Shown: positions 34,958 through 44,147 of the stretch, in pieces
Numbering within the stretch: position 1 is the first letter of the stretch
Layout: every line of letters starts with the position of its first letter
Origin: Hormoscilla sp. GUM202
GTDB lineage: Bacteria; Cyanobacteriota; Cyanobacteriia; Cyanobacteriales; Desertifilaceae
DNA length: 64,000 bases
Reading direction: 5' to 3'
Assembly: GCA_005518205.2 (NCBI GenBank)
Contig: RFFC02000016.1
Span: 1 to 64,000 of the forward strand
Program-made: the position numbers and the translations under genes
Notes under the pieces: model-generated
Database searches by the model: none
What the model was told of the DNA's origin: nothing
What the model saw: the letters and a program-made list of their open reading frames with translations, nothing else

Positions 34958-36076
34958 TTAACCATCTTCTTCCCACAGCCGACGCCCAGAAGTTCCCTTC
35001 AGACGCTGATGGGTGTCGAACAGCAGGGTGGGGATATCTAGCTGTTCTGGACATCGGGGTAGACAGTCCCCGCAGCTAGTGCACCGGTTGCCTTTCCTGC
35101 CCGGAAACCAATGACCTGCATTTTCAAACATTCCATATCTATATTTTCCATACTCGTTCATGTCGTAGGCAACTGCTAAATTCCGCAGCCGCAATACTTC
35201 GGGAATGTTGATCTTTTCTGGACAAGGTAAACAGCCATAGCATTGAGAGCACTTGCTTGGGCCCAATGCTGTCACTAGCTGCTTTTCTAAACCCTCTAAA
35301 ACTGCTATTTCATCTGTTGTTAACTCTTCTTGCGGAGGTGCAGTGAGTTCCTCTGGGGTAGCGGGACCGACGCTGAGGGTGGTTATGCCCCGATCGCCCA
35401 ACAAAAAGCGGTAATTCAATTCCAGGGGTGAAAAGGGATAGCATAGCTGTTGTAACCTAGGGGGCGGATTGTAGAGCAGACCTCCTTTATCTGCTGGTGA
35501 AATAATGAAGATGCCCATATCCTTTTCCCGGGCTAATTTCACTGCCCGAGCATTTCGCTGAAAAAATAAGTAATAATGCAGATTGACAAAGGCAAATAAA
35601 TCTGTATTAATTGCCGCCATTATCACCTCAAGGGGGGCGTGAGTAGAAAAGCCCACATGTCGTACCTTTCCAGATGCGATCGCCCTTTTCACAGCTTGCA
35701 TACAGCCAGTCGGCGATTCGATCCAGCTCAAATGTTCCCAAGTATTTAAGCCATGAATCGCCAGACAATCGATATAATTAACCTGCAAGCGTTCCAGAGA
35801 ATCATCAATCCACCGCTCCATTTTAGCAGCCTCAGCAGTTGGCGGCAGCTTAGTAGTGATGTATAGTTGCTGTTTCGGTTTAAGAGTATCCAAGACAGCA
35901 CCCAGATATTGCTCGCTTTTCCCGTATCCTCTGGCCGTTTCTAGATGATTAATCCCTAAGGATATAGCGCGTTCTACAGTCGATCGCAGATTTTCCAAAG
36001 ATGCTAGAGATCGCATCGTTCCGAGGGAAAACACTGACAAACGTAGATTTGTTTTCCCAAAACGTCGATATTGCAT
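34958..36076 (-). CDS. Aldo/keto reductase with two 4Fe-4S clusters
   Basis: The ATG at 36076 (MQYRRFGKTNLRLSVFSLGT) matches the family start better than 36091. The 372-residue product has an AKR barrel with ETARGYGKSEQYLG (catalytic Tyr) and TTKLPP (Lys). A C-terminal ferredoxin-like extension holds two clusters, CSQCYGCLPCP and CTSCGDCLPRCP, both C-x2-C-x2-C-x3-C-P. Such AKR-ferredoxin fusions are common in cyanobacteria; electron partner and substrate are unknown. Confidence 0.88.
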   Translation of the reverse strand: MQYRRFGKTNLRLSVFSLGTMRSLASLENLRSTVERAISLGINHLETARGYGKSEQYLGAVLDTLKPKQQLYITTKLPPTAEAAKMERWIDDSLERLQVNYIDCLAIHGLNTWEHLSWIESPTGCMQAVKRAIASGKVRHVGFSTHAPLEVIMAAINTDLFAFVNLHYYLFFQRNARAVKLAREKDMGIFIISPADKGGLLYNPPPRLQQLCYPFSPLELNYRFLLGDRGITTLSVGPATPEELTAPPQEELTTDEIAVLEGLEKQLVTALGPSKCSQCYGCLPCPEKINIPEVLRLRNLAVAYDMNEYGKYRYGMFENAGHWFPGRKGNRCTSCGDCLPRCPEQLDIPTLLFDTHQRLKGTSGRRLWEEDG

Positions 36077-36123
36077 AACCTTAAAAGTCAATAGTCAATA
36101 GTTATCAATTAAAAACTATTGAC

Positions 36124-36158
36124 TTTGAGATTTGAGATTTGAGATTTGAGATTTGAGA
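36124..36158. repeat. Heptamer tandem repeat TTTGAGA x5
   Basis: Five perfect 7-bp units, the same heptamer as at 6593-6620. Confidence 0.95.
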
Positions 36159-36344
36159 ACGGTAGATTTATTTCTTCATTTCCATTCTCAAGAAGCAATT
36201 GGGTCTTCTGGGTTTTTACCGATAAGTAAAACTTATCGGTACGTAAAATCAAGTCTTTCAGCCTTTTTCCTTTGTCAAAATTGGATCACAAAATACAATT
36301 TACACCAAAAACCCAGGAGAGCCAAGCAATTTCCCATTCACAAT

Positions 36345-36839
36345 TCAATTTATCTTGCGTCCTCTCTCGATAAAATCCTCTGGTCGGAGGTTGGAGACAA
36401 AATCCCGGAAAGCTTTGCGTTCCGCTTCGTCTGCGTCTTGATCGACCGGAATTGAGGCTGAGGCAATCACTTCTTCCATCACCCAGATGGGCGTTCCCGT
36501 GCGGATCGCCAGGGCGATCGCATCACTAGGACGGGCATCGATATCTTTTTTCTCATCACCTTGGCGCACCGTCAGGACAGCATAGAATGTGTTGTCCTGG
36601 AGGGAGTGAACGATCACCCGATCTAGGGCCATGTCCCAGGCTGACATAATATTGACCATCAGGTCGTGAGTCAAAGGTCGCGGGGGACTTTGCCTTTCCA
36701 GCGCATTTATAATTGCCCTGGCCTGGTCTTGACCGATATAAATTGGCAAGGCCCTGCGGTCCGTGGTATCTTTTAACAGGACGATCGGGCTGCGCGTGCC
36801 CGCATCCAATGCTATTCCAGCGACTTTCATCTCAATCAT
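36345..36839 (-). CDS. DUF151 bifunctional nuclease-domain protein
   Basis: A 164-residue protein with the bifunctional nuclease domain: EMKVAGIALDAGTRSPIVLL, then RRALPIYIGQDQARAIINAL, and DIDARPSDAIALAIRTGTPI, the characteristic R-x-S-D-A-I-A-L motif. An acidic C-terminal helix follows (UVR-like in some members). It is divergent from ribE, an arrangement I recall in other cyanobacteria. Its cellular role is not established. Confidence 0.9.
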   Translation of the reverse strand: MIEMKVAGIALDAGTRSPIVLLKDTTDRRALPIYIGQDQARAIINALERQSPPRPLTHDLMVNIMSAWDMALDRVIVHSLQDNTFYAVLTVRQGDEKKDIDARPSDAIALAIRTGTPIWVMEEVIASASIPVDQDADEAERKAFRDFVSNLRPEDFIERGRKIN

Positions 36840-37008
36840 GGGCTGAGCCTCTAGATCCTCCGTTTTACATGTTCCCCTATCCTAGGGAAATACATTAGAA
36901 CCGTTTTTTCTCTGACGTGGAAACCGGGTAAAAGCCAAGTTGTTAGACTATTTTAACTTAATGATGATACAATTAGTAACTCCTTAAGTATCTCATAATC
37001 CTGTTGCA

Positions 37009-37048
37009 GATCCCCCCAACACCCCCATAAGGGGGTGTTGGGGGGATC
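37009..37048. repeat. 18-bp perfect palindrome (CCCCCCAACACCCCC type)
   Basis: GATCCCCCCAACACCCCC (37009-37026), loop ATAA, and its complement (37031-37048). It lies in the 36840-37628 gap between DUF151 and ribE; the remainder has no convincing gene. Confidence 0.9.
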
Positions 37049-37326
37049 TTAACTGTTTCATCGCTTTATAAAATTGGGAGCATACGATCTCCACCTAATC
37101 AGCTAATGTACCCGATCGGGTTGCGGGTGGGGGGATTTCTCCGGCAGCTCTCCTGTACTTAACTGGCTGTCTGGGCTGCTATCACCCTCCAACAAGAGTG
37201 GGTACAGCCTTAGAGTAATTTTCACTATATTTGTCATACTTTTATGCTTCATCCCATCCCGATGACTTTCCGATCTCACTTTCGGCATCCCTTGGGAGCG
37301 CCTTAAGCACTGCCCAAGGGATGCCG

Positions 37327-37372
37327 CCGATCGCGCACTGCGTAGCGTAGGGTTCCCGGAGCGTGCAGCCAT
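37327..37372 (-). repeat. 46-bp small dispersed repeat, copy 2
   Basis: Exact reverse complement of 34664-34709 in intergenic DNA. Together with the 24-bp inserts in yefM and hpsJ it shows a family of mobile GCTACGC-containing repeats. Confidence 0.9.
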
Positions 37373-37628
37373 GAGATTTCCCGATCGTTTCCTCTTCACC
37401 CACCCTGTCGTGGGTGTCTCCGGAAACGAAGCCCGGTGGCGGCTAGCGGTTGGACCTGGCGGTTCTAACTTTGGTTCTAACACAACCATCATCCTTTTGC
37501 TCTGATGCGCTGCTATTGTATCGTGCGATCGCCATCGACTAGATCGTCGGGTCATATTAGGTGTATTTTGTAGTGTAACCTTATTTCCCAGCGGGAAATC
37601 TCAAATCTCTGTTAAAAAATCATCGATC

Positions 37629-38291
37629 GTGTTTACTGGATTAGTTCAAGCAAGAGGCACCCTGAAGCCTTTCGGGGAAAACCAGCTACAGATCGAGTCC
37701 GAGTCGCACTCGATCTTGCAAGACTTGGCCCTAGGTGACAGTGTAGCAGTAGATGGTGTGTGCCTGACCGTGGAAAAGATTCTTCCTGCCAGCTTCGTGG
37801 TTGCTGTCTCACCCGAAACCCTCCGCCGTACCACTCTGGGACGCCAGCTGCTTGCGCAGGGTCGCGTCAATCTGGAAACTTCTTTGCGAGTGGGTAGTAA
37901 GCTGGGGGGACATTTTGTCACAGGTCATGTGGACGGAACCGGTTGCTTACAGGAGTCGGTATCCACTGCTACATCCTGGGAGATGAGTTTTACGGCAACT
38001 GCAGCGGAGGTTTCTCGCTACATTGTCTCCAAAGGCAGTATCGCTATCAACGGCGTGAGTCTGACGGTGGCCGAGTGCAATTCCACTGGCACTTGGTTCA
38101 AAATTGCGGTCATTCCCCATACTTTTGCCGAAACTAACCTGCGTGACCTGGGCCTGGGCAGTTGGGTGAATCTGGAAGGGGATATCCTGGGCAAATATGT
38201 GGAAAAATTCCTGCGGTCTGGCCAGTACCCTCCTGTACCCTCTACAGCTGAGATTACACCCAGTTTTCTGGCAGAACATGGATATCTTTAG
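37629..38291 (+). CDS. ribE: Riboflavin synthase alpha subunit
   Basis: A 220-residue protein made of two homologous lumazine-binding barrels: MFTGLVQARGTLKPF with DSVAVDGVCLTV, and GHFVTGHVDGTG with GSIAINGVSLTV, the duplicated G-V-C/S-L-T-V signature. It dismutates two 6,7-dimethyl-8-ribityllumazine molecules to riboflavin. No FMN riboswitch was recognised upstream. Confidence 0.95.
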   Translation: MFTGLVQARGTLKPFGENQLQIESESHSILQDLALGDSVAVDGVCLTVEKILPASFVVAVSPETLRRTTLGRQLLAQGRVNLETSLRVGSKLGGHFVTGHVDGTGCLQESVSTATSWEMSFTATAAEVSRYIVSKGSIAINGVSLTVAECNSTGTWFKIAVIPHTFAETNLRDLGLGSWVNLEGDILGKYVEKFLRSGQYPPVPSTAEITPSFLAEHGYL

Positions 38292-38366
38292 GTTAATGAA
38301 TAGCGAATGGGAAATGGCGATATGATACAATCGTAATTGTACAAAATAGATCGGGCGCTCGCATTC

Positions 38367-38939
38367 ATGTCCCTAACCATTGCCGACCTAGAACAACTCC
38401 AAACCCAATTGGCTGATGCCCATCTTGATTACAAGATGGAATTAGTCGATGGTAAAATTATCATTATGGGACTTTCAGATTATCTTTCTGAAGAAATCAT
38501 CGCTCGATTAATCACTTTTCTCAATATCTGGATACTTCCCCGCAAGTTGGGACGAGTCACTGGTTCTTCTGCTGGCTTCAGACTGCCCGATGGCAACTTG
38601 CGCGGACCTGATGTCTCTTTTGTCCCCGCTGAGAAAATGCGTCAATCTCCTAGGAGTTTTGCGGAAATTGTACCAGACTTGATGTTTGAAGTTAGGTCTT
38701 CTACAGATAATGTTAGACCAATATTACAGAAAATCCAGAGATTTATCGAATTGGGGACGCAAGTTGGCATATTTGTAGACCCCAAAAATTTGACCGTAAC
38801 TGTTTATCGTCCTACTGCCGAACCTATTCTGCTCAAAGATGATGATATCTTAACTATACCCGAATTCTTGCCCGGTTGGGAATTGCCCATTAACCAAATC
38901 TGGCCTCCAGTTTTTGCACCAGAAAATATTCAACCGTAA
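38367..38939 (+). CDS. Uma2 family (DUF820) nuclease-like protein
   Basis: The ATG at 38367 (MSLTIADLEQLQTQLADAHL) is preferred over an upstream TTG. The 190-residue protein has KMELVDGKIIIMGLSDYLSE, then SAGFRLPDGNLRGPDVSFVP with the active-site Asp, and IVPDLMFEVRSSTDN with the conserved Glu, as in the Uma2 family. Its last codons (ENIQP and stop) lie in a 67-bp unit that is duplicated downstream. Confidence 0.85.
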   Translation: MSLTIADLEQLQTQLADAHLDYKMELVDGKIIIMGLSDYLSEEIIARLITFLNIWILPRKLGRVTGSSAGFRLPDGNLRGPDVSFVPAEKMRQSPRSFAEIVPDLMFEVRSSTDNVRPILQKIQRFIELGTQVGIFVDPKNLTVTVYRPTAEPILLKDDDILTIPEFLPGWELPINQIWPPVFAPENIQP

Positions 38940-39058
38940 GAGCAAAGAGGCAGAGCCTCCCAATGGGCGTTCCCTGCCGGAGACAGGGAAAAATATTCAA
39001 CCGTAAGAGCAAAGAGGCAGAGCCTCAAAGGGGCGTTCCCTGCCGGAGACAGGGAACG
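38925..39058. repeat. 67-bp tandem duplication including a gene end
   Basis: AATATTCAACCGTAAGAGC starts at 38925 and again at 38992, followed by AAAGAGGCAGAGCCTC and CCTGCCGGAGACAGGGAA. The first copy contains the stop codon of the Uma2 gene. TACTACGAAC repeats follow up to 39200. Confidence 0.85.
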
Positions 39059-39188
39059 AGGGGAACGAGGGGATTTGAGAGCGGCAGGCAGAGCCTCCCA
39101 ATGGCTTACTACGAACTGGGCCCGGAAGCACGCTTTGATGTTTCCGGAGTAGTGCTTTTAGCGATCTCCGGAGATATCGAAGTGCTTA

Positions 39189-40022
39189 CTACGAACGGGG
39201 CGGATCGTAACCGAGACTGATTTTACCAGGTTCGATGGTTATTTCTGACCCTGGTGCCCCAGAAGTGGGGTTGAGGCGAACCCGCAGCTTTCCGCAAGCA
39301 GAAATTCCCGTGACCAGGCCCGGATGGCCATCTACCAGGACTGGACGGGCCATGCTGGCGAACAGTTGTTGGTAAGATGACAACAAATTCCCCATGGGTT
39401 GCAGTTGGGCCTGCTGGTATCCCCAGACTATTCCTTGCAAGGTCATAGCTGCTAGCTTTTCTAGGGATGTTACGAGTGGCCGTGGGTCTGAGGCCAGGAA
39501 GCTTTTGAGGTTGATACCGATTTCCGGTACGGGATTTTCCCAGTTTATCCCCACCCCGACTACGGCTTTGACAATTTTACCCCTCTGGACGCGGGTTTCG
39601 GTGAGTATGCCGCCTAGTTTGCGCTCTTTGAGGATCAGATCGTTGGGCCACTTCAGTTGCACGGGAATTCTGGGTTGATCTGGAGAAGAACTACCAGGAA
39701 GTTCGCGCAAGGTTGTGGCTATGCCCCAGGCACTGCTAATTGTTAGCAGTAGGGCATTCTGGGCGCCCATCTTGGGGGTGAGTGCTAGGGAGAGGTATAA
39801 TCCACCGAGAGGCGATCGCCATTGGTGTCCGCGCTGTCCCCGACCTGCGGTTTGCTGGGCGGCGATGACGACTGTTCCTTCTGTTGATCCTCGGTCAATT
39901 AGCTCCCACAGAACGCTGTTAGTCGAACTAACTGTATCATAAATGTGGAGCACAAAGGGAAATGGGCATGTTGACTCTTGCTTGAGGGCGTTTTTTAACA
40001 GATCGCGATCGATTCTCACCAT
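39189..40022 (-). CDS. birA: Biotin--[acetyl-CoA-carboxylase] ligase
   Basis: A 277-residue protein with biotin protein ligase motifs: SSTNSVLWELIDRG, QQTAGRGQRGHQWRSPLGGL (the biotinyl-AMP loop) and QLKWPNDLILKERKLGGILT, then VVGVGINWENP. There is no N-terminal DNA-binding domain, so it is a ligase only, attaching biotin to the carboxyl carrier protein. Length is normal for cyanobacterial monofunctional enzymes. Confidence 0.93.
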   Translation of the reverse strand: MVRIDRDLLKNALKQESTCPFPFVLHIYDTVSSTNSVLWELIDRGSTEGTVVIAAQQTAGRGQRGHQWRSPLGGLYLSLALTPKMGAQNALLLTISSAWGIATTLRELPGSSSPDQPRIPVQLKWPNDLILKERKLGGILTETRVQRGKIVKAVVGVGINWENPVPEIGINLKSFLASDPRPLVTSLEKLAAMTLQGIVWGYQQAQLQPMGNLLSSYQQLFASMARPVLVDGHPGLVTGISACGKLRVRLNPTSGAPGSEITIEPGKISLGYDPPRS

Positions 40023-40113
40023 TACTCACCGAAATAATTCTGTCTTAGATTAGCATGGCGCTACGCCCTTAAATTTCTTTTCTAATGCCATAATTTTGAA
40101 TTTTGAATTGCTG

Positions 40114-40881
40114 ATGAATAGTTGGCATTGGCAGACTGGGTCGGGATTATCTTACCTGACTTGCAGTCTTTTATCACCCTGGTCCCACGGTTTTTTTACC
40201 AGGCAGTTTTTTCCGCGTCCCCCGGTGGAGTTGGTGGAGGTGTTGCAACCTACTGCTGCTGTCTATCAGGCGAAACAGGTACATGGTAATGTAGTAGTTA
40301 CCCCTGCTGAATTTACCAACCAGTCTTTACCAGAGGCGGATGGAGTAATGACGGCAACTCACAATCAATCTGTATGGGTTTGTTCTGCTGATTGCGTTCC
40401 CGTGCTGATCGCTGATGCTCATACTGGTCAGGTGGCGGCGGTCCATGCGGGTTGGCGCGGTACTGCTGCTGAAATTATATCACGGGCGATCGCCCGAATG
40501 CTTGCACGAGGTAGTCAATTGTCAGATTTGTGCTTTGCCATCGGGCCTGCGATCTCGGGCCCTGTCTACCAGGTTTCTGTGGAGGTTGCTGCCCAGGTGG
40601 GGGCTACGATCGCCCCTAATGGGGATGATAATGCTATTTTAGAGTATTTGTTCGCTTTGCCCGATTCTCCTTTGTTTCCGGATCCGGAACCGGGACGAGT
40701 ACGTTTGGATGTTCCCCGCGTGAATGCTATCCAGTTGCAACAGTTGGGCGTGCAGGGGAGTCAGGTGGCGATCGCCCCTCATTGCACTTACCAAGAACCC
40801 GAACATTTCTTTTCCTACCGCCGTAAAGATATCAAAAAAGTGCAATGGTCTGGTATTGTTAGTTCGTCTAGGGGGAGATAA
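40114..40881 (+). CDS. pgeF: YfiH/PgeF family multicopper polyphenol oxidoreductase-like protein
   Basis: The ATG at 40114 (MNSWHWQTGSGLSYLTCSLL) is preferred over a TTG at 40096. The 255-residue product has the family motifs QAKQVHGNVV (His), VWVCSADCVPVLIAD (Cys) and VAAVHAGWRGTAAEI (His), which bind zinc or copper, plus IGPAISGPVYQVS. Members are described as purine nucleoside phosphorylase/deaminase or laccase-like, and in E. coli act in peptidoglycan editing. Confidence 0.9.
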   Translation: MNSWHWQTGSGLSYLTCSLLSPWSHGFFTRQFFPRPPVELVEVLQPTAAVYQAKQVHGNVVVTPAEFTNQSLPEADGVMTATHNQSVWVCSADCVPVLIADAHTGQVAAVHAGWRGTAAEIISRAIARMLARGSQLSDLCFAIGPAISGPVYQVSVEVAAQVGATIAPNGDDNAILEYLFALPDSPLFPDPEPGRVRLDVPRVNAIQLQQLGVQGSQVAIAPHCTYQEPEHFFSYRRKDIKKVQWSGIVSSSRGR

Positions 40882-40921
40882 TCGCTCTTCGTGATTACTA
40901 CGAACGCTTATAGGAACGACT

Positions 40922-41486
40922 CTGGCAATTGTGAAAATCGGGGGTTCTTTGATTACCGATAAGTCTCAACCTTTTACTTTGCACGATCGCAATTTATCTA
41001 CGATCGTTACCGAAATTGCTGCTATTAAACAATTTCAACCTGACTTGCGATTGATTCTTATCAAGGGTAATTGCTCTTTTGGACATGCTACCAAAAGTTT
41101 GGTACCGATTTTTCTGAGGTTTGTGGTTTTCCTGACGCAACAGTATCACTTGACATGGGTGATAATATAATAATTAGATCGCCCTATAAATAGATATACG
41201 TCCTGTTTACTAAATTGTCAGAAGTCAATACGGATTACAAACGTATTGCAATAGTAATCTAACAGATAAATTACGTATTACTTAGTATGTTACAAATTTT
41301 CGTAAAGTGGGGTACTTGACATTGGCAGATATTTCTGGCGGGATGGCAGGGAAAGTGTTAAAGCAGCAAACGATCGTTATCGATAGGTCCATACCCGGGA
41401 ATTTGCAGAAGGTTTTTTGGGATGAAGAGTTTGTGGGGACTGTGGGATGTGCGACAAAGGATACGGCGAGTACATCGGTGTTGTGA
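40922..41486 (+). pseudogene. Amino-acid-kinase family relic (isopentenyl phosphate kinase-like)
   Basis: From about 40922 the frame reads IVKIGGSLITDKSQPF, the N-terminal phosphate-binding motif of isopentenyl phosphate kinase-like enzymes, and continues to LILIKGNCSFGHATKS, where the normal G-x-G-S-F-G-H is altered. It then becomes unrelated. Near 41316 another segment, LADISGGMAGKVLKQQ, then IPGNLQKVFWDEEFVGT, matches the C-terminal G-G-M-x-x-K-V and product-binding regions and ends at TGA 41484-41486. The centre is deleted or scrambled. The GTG at 40931 may be the old start. Confidence 0.65.
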
Positions 41487-41773
41487 AGAGGCGATCGCTC
41501 TTCCGGGTTAGGCGATCGCCTAACCCGTATGGGGACGGACCTCTGGAGAGAAGTTACCCATCTAATCTCAAGCGCATTGACAAACCCAAGCACTAATCAA
41601 GATTTTCTCTTGATAATTTCTCGTTAATCGCGGTTGGCGGTATCGAAAAAATTTTACCCCAAGAGCCTCTGACGATCGATCCTAAGGGATGATGCAAGTT
41701 TTTCTTAAGTCGATCGCATCTTTGATAAAACGGTATTAGTAGTCAGAATAATTGACAACTGACAACTGACTGA

Positions 41774-42616
41774 CTATTCAACCTTGTGGAACTCGTAGAC
41801 ACCCAAAATTGAGTGAGCAGCTCCCAATCCTTGTTGGAGGTTCCACTCTAGATCCCTTAGTAAAAATGCCAGTTGTGGTTCGATTAAATTGGCTCGCGGG
41901 TCATCGATGTGGAACTCTGGTGCTTGTTCCACCGCATGGCGAATCCTGCGAATAGCTTGCTGCACCACTGGTTGATAACTAACCAGGGGTTCCGCTACCA
42001 ACTTTTGGGGGTTCCGCCAATCAGCCAGGGCATCCATGCAAGCATACACTAAGGCATTCCAAGCATCTTGCAGGGTGTAGAAAAATCGGTTCAAGTGCAG
42101 GGTAGTCTCATGGGGTTTGTACTCGAAAATTAGCTGAGACAAGTCCGTGCGGCAATTGGTTTCGTGCAAAGAGTTGACAGCAGCGCGGATGGGAGGCGCG
42201 TCGGGATTGTATTCGCGAGTGTCCATATGACGACCTACCAAAATGGAGCGATCGCACAGCCGTCGGCGGTAAACATGCACTCCTTTGCTAGCAACTGTCT
42301 TGTGTACGAACCGGTCTAACTCTTCGCCACCCCAGTAGCGAATGGGAAACCGCTCCACCTCATCTTTGGCAGCGTCGGGACCATAGATATAAGACATCGA
42401 GTACATATTTTGGGTTGACCCATTTTCCTGGGAGGACTCCCAGTAGCAGGGCCATTCATAGGAATAGCGACCGAGAAAATCACCGACAAAAATTGCTCTT
42501 TCCTCCATATGGTCGCAAATATCGGACAGAACTTTAGCCAAGTTCGGGTCATTCAGGTGGGATAAGGACGCATAAGAGGAAAAGTAGATGTCGTAAGCGG
42601 ATTCTCCCGCTGGCAT
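41774..42616 (-). CDS. Methyltransferase-like protein lacking its N-terminal half
   Basis: A 280-residue protein. It begins GESAYDIYFSSYASLSHL, which reads like the middle of a class I methyltransferase (post-motif region), followed by FVGDFLGRYSYEWPCYW and ERFPIRYWGGEELDRFV. No glycine-rich SAM-binding motif precedes it, and the upstream 270 bp do not encode one. The gene was probably shortened at its 5' end, or the product works with a partner. Two biosynthetic-looking genes lie upstream in the same direction. The family call rests on remembered patterns and is moderate. Confidence 0.5.
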   Translation of the reverse strand: MPAGESAYDIYFSSYASLSHLNDPNLAKVLSDICDHMEERAIFVGDFLGRYSYEWPCYWESSQENGSTQNMYSMSYIYGPDAAKDEVERFPIRYWGGEELDRFVHKTVASKGVHVYRRRLCDRSILVGRHMDTREYNPDAPPIRAAVNSLHETNCRTDLSQLIFEYKPHETTLHLNRFFYTLQDAWNALVYACMDALADWRNPQKLVAEPLVSYQPVVQQAIRRIRHAVEQAPEFHIDDPRANLIEPQLAFLLRDLEWNLQQGLGAAHSILGVYEFHKVE

Positions 42617-42888
42617 TTGTCATGTTTTTGGTTTCTTTATATTATCCCATTTTCTTCAACATATGATATCGGATATATGAGCTCCCTAAGGCTAGCATCA
42701 GAAAGCTGTAAATCAGACTAGGTAAAGGTTTTTGCGTTTTGGGAGCTTGTCAAGTGCTGGTAATTTCTCCTCGCTCCTTAGAAGCGCGATCGCCCTTCTG
42801 GGTTAGGCGATCGCGTCACATGTATGAGGACCGACATCTGGCGGATGAAACCATGGAGCCGACGTTACACTTCCGATTTCTTTCAATT

Positions 42889-44064
42889 TTACCCCGACAC
42901 ATCGATTGTTTTCAATGCTTGGTCTAGATCTTCGATCAATAGATCGCTCTCTTCATAACCTATACTCAGCCTGACCAAGCTGTTATTAATTCCTATCTCT
43001 TGTTTTTCAGTGGGGGATAGGTTATAGTAAGTAAACACACTACATTGTTCAACCATAGCATGACTCGAACCAAAGTTGCTTCCCATAAAAGGAACTTGTA
43101 GAGCCTCCACAAATTCTGACGTTACTTCTAGATCTGCATCTAGTTCAAAGGTTACCACTCCTCCATATCCCATTAAATATTTTTTGGCTAGAAATGAGTG
43201 AGGATGACTTTCAAGACCATTATAAAAAACTTTTTTCACCCGAGGCTGATCTTGCAGATATTTAGCGATTTTCATCCCAGCCTCATTGAAATGTCTCATT
43301 CTAATTTCCAGGCTATCCAAACTTCTGTTTAACAGAAAAGCACAATGAGGATCCGCAATCCCTCCCATAATATTTCGGTAATTCCTAACTTTTTCGATTA
43401 ATTCTCGCGAACCCGCTACGGTCCCCGCCAAAAGATCTCCATGACCTCCTATATACTTGCTGCAACTATGAATGGTTAAATCTGCTCCAAACCTTTGGGG
43501 TTGAAAGTTATACGGCGTCGATAATGTGCTATCCACAATCAGTAAAGTTTCAGTGCCGATCTGACTTTTTAGTCGAGCTAAATCGACTAAATATAAATGG
43601 GGATTTGACGGCATTTCCACAAAGAAAATTTTTGCCTTCTTTTGACATTCATTTTCAATTTGTTCGTGAAACTCATCGATCCTCATTGGATCTATTGGTA
43701 TGGTTTCTACTCCCCACTTCGGCAAAACATTATCAAAAAACTTTCTAATATTTCTATAACATTTGCCCGTGTAGATTAACCGATCTTTCTGCTCAATAAA
43801 ACTGCATACAGTTGTAATTATCGCATTCATACCCGAGGAAAACAGCAGCGCATCATCATAATTATCTAGTGCCGCCATTTTGCTTTCAAATTCTAACCAA
43901 TTCGGATTATCATACCTTCCATATCGCCCTAAACACGCTTCATCTTGGTGATATTTTATCACCTGTTCCGTACTCTCAAAAAAATAAACAGCATTTTGAT
44001 ATATGGGAGTAATGCAGCTGTTACTGTAAATTTCTTTTTTTTCCTTGGGCATGGTCTCCTCCAT
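42889..44064 (-). CDS. Cys/Met metabolism PLP-dependent enzyme (cystathionine gamma-synthase family)
   Basis: A 391-residue fold-type I PLP enzyme. SSGMNAIITTVCSF binds cofactor phosphate, LLIVDSTLSTPYNFQP holds Asp178, and Lys203 in HSCSKYIGGHGD forms the Schiff base; GSNFGSSHAMVEQ is near the C-terminus. The family does beta/gamma-elimination or replacement at sulfur amino acids. Base composition is visibly AT-richer than neighbouring housekeeping genes, suggesting later acquisition. A terminator separates it from the methyltransferase upstream, so it may have its own promoter. Specific reaction unknown. Confidence 0.85.
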   Translation of the reverse strand: MEETMPKEKKEIYSNSCITPIYQNAVYFFESTEQVIKYHQDEACLGRYGRYDNPNWLEFESKMAALDNYDDALLFSSGMNAIITTVCSFIEQKDRLIYTGKCYRNIRKFFDNVLPKWGVETIPIDPMRIDEFHEQIENECQKKAKIFFVEMPSNPHLYLVDLARLKSQIGTETLLIVDSTLSTPYNFQPQRFGADLTIHSCSKYIGGHGDLLAGTVAGSRELIEKVRNYRNIMGGIADPHCAFLLNRSLDSLEIRMRHFNEAGMKIAKYLQDQPRVKKVFYNGLESHPHSFLAKKYLMGYGGVVTFELDADLEVTSEFVEALQVPFMGSNFGSSHAMVEQCSVFTYYNLSPTEKQEIGINNSLVRLSIGYEESDLLIEDLDQALKTIDVSG

Positions 44065-44068
44065 AAAT

Positions 44069-44102
44069 CAAAAAAATCCCTCGCCAAGGGGAAACCCTTG
44101 GC
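44069..44102 (-). terminator. Intrinsic terminator after the methyltransferase gene
   Basis: On the minus strand GCCAAGGG/CCCTTGGC (44102-44083) closes a four-base loop and is followed by GAGGGA and TTTTTTT. It lies between two same-strand genes, acting as a terminator of the first or an attenuator of the second. Confidence 0.75.
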
Positions 44103-44147
44103 CGCCAATTATCCTGATTCTGCGATTTCAGTGAGCCTTCTCTTCAG

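Noticed and set aside
37103..37555. 150-residue minus-strand frame upstream of ribE
   Set aside because: Contains the 46-bp dispersed repeat in its middle and shows no domain; composition looks non-coding.
41282..41593. 103-residue minus-strand frame
   Set aside because: Antisense to the C-terminal part of the amino-acid-kinase relic, which has recognisable motifs.
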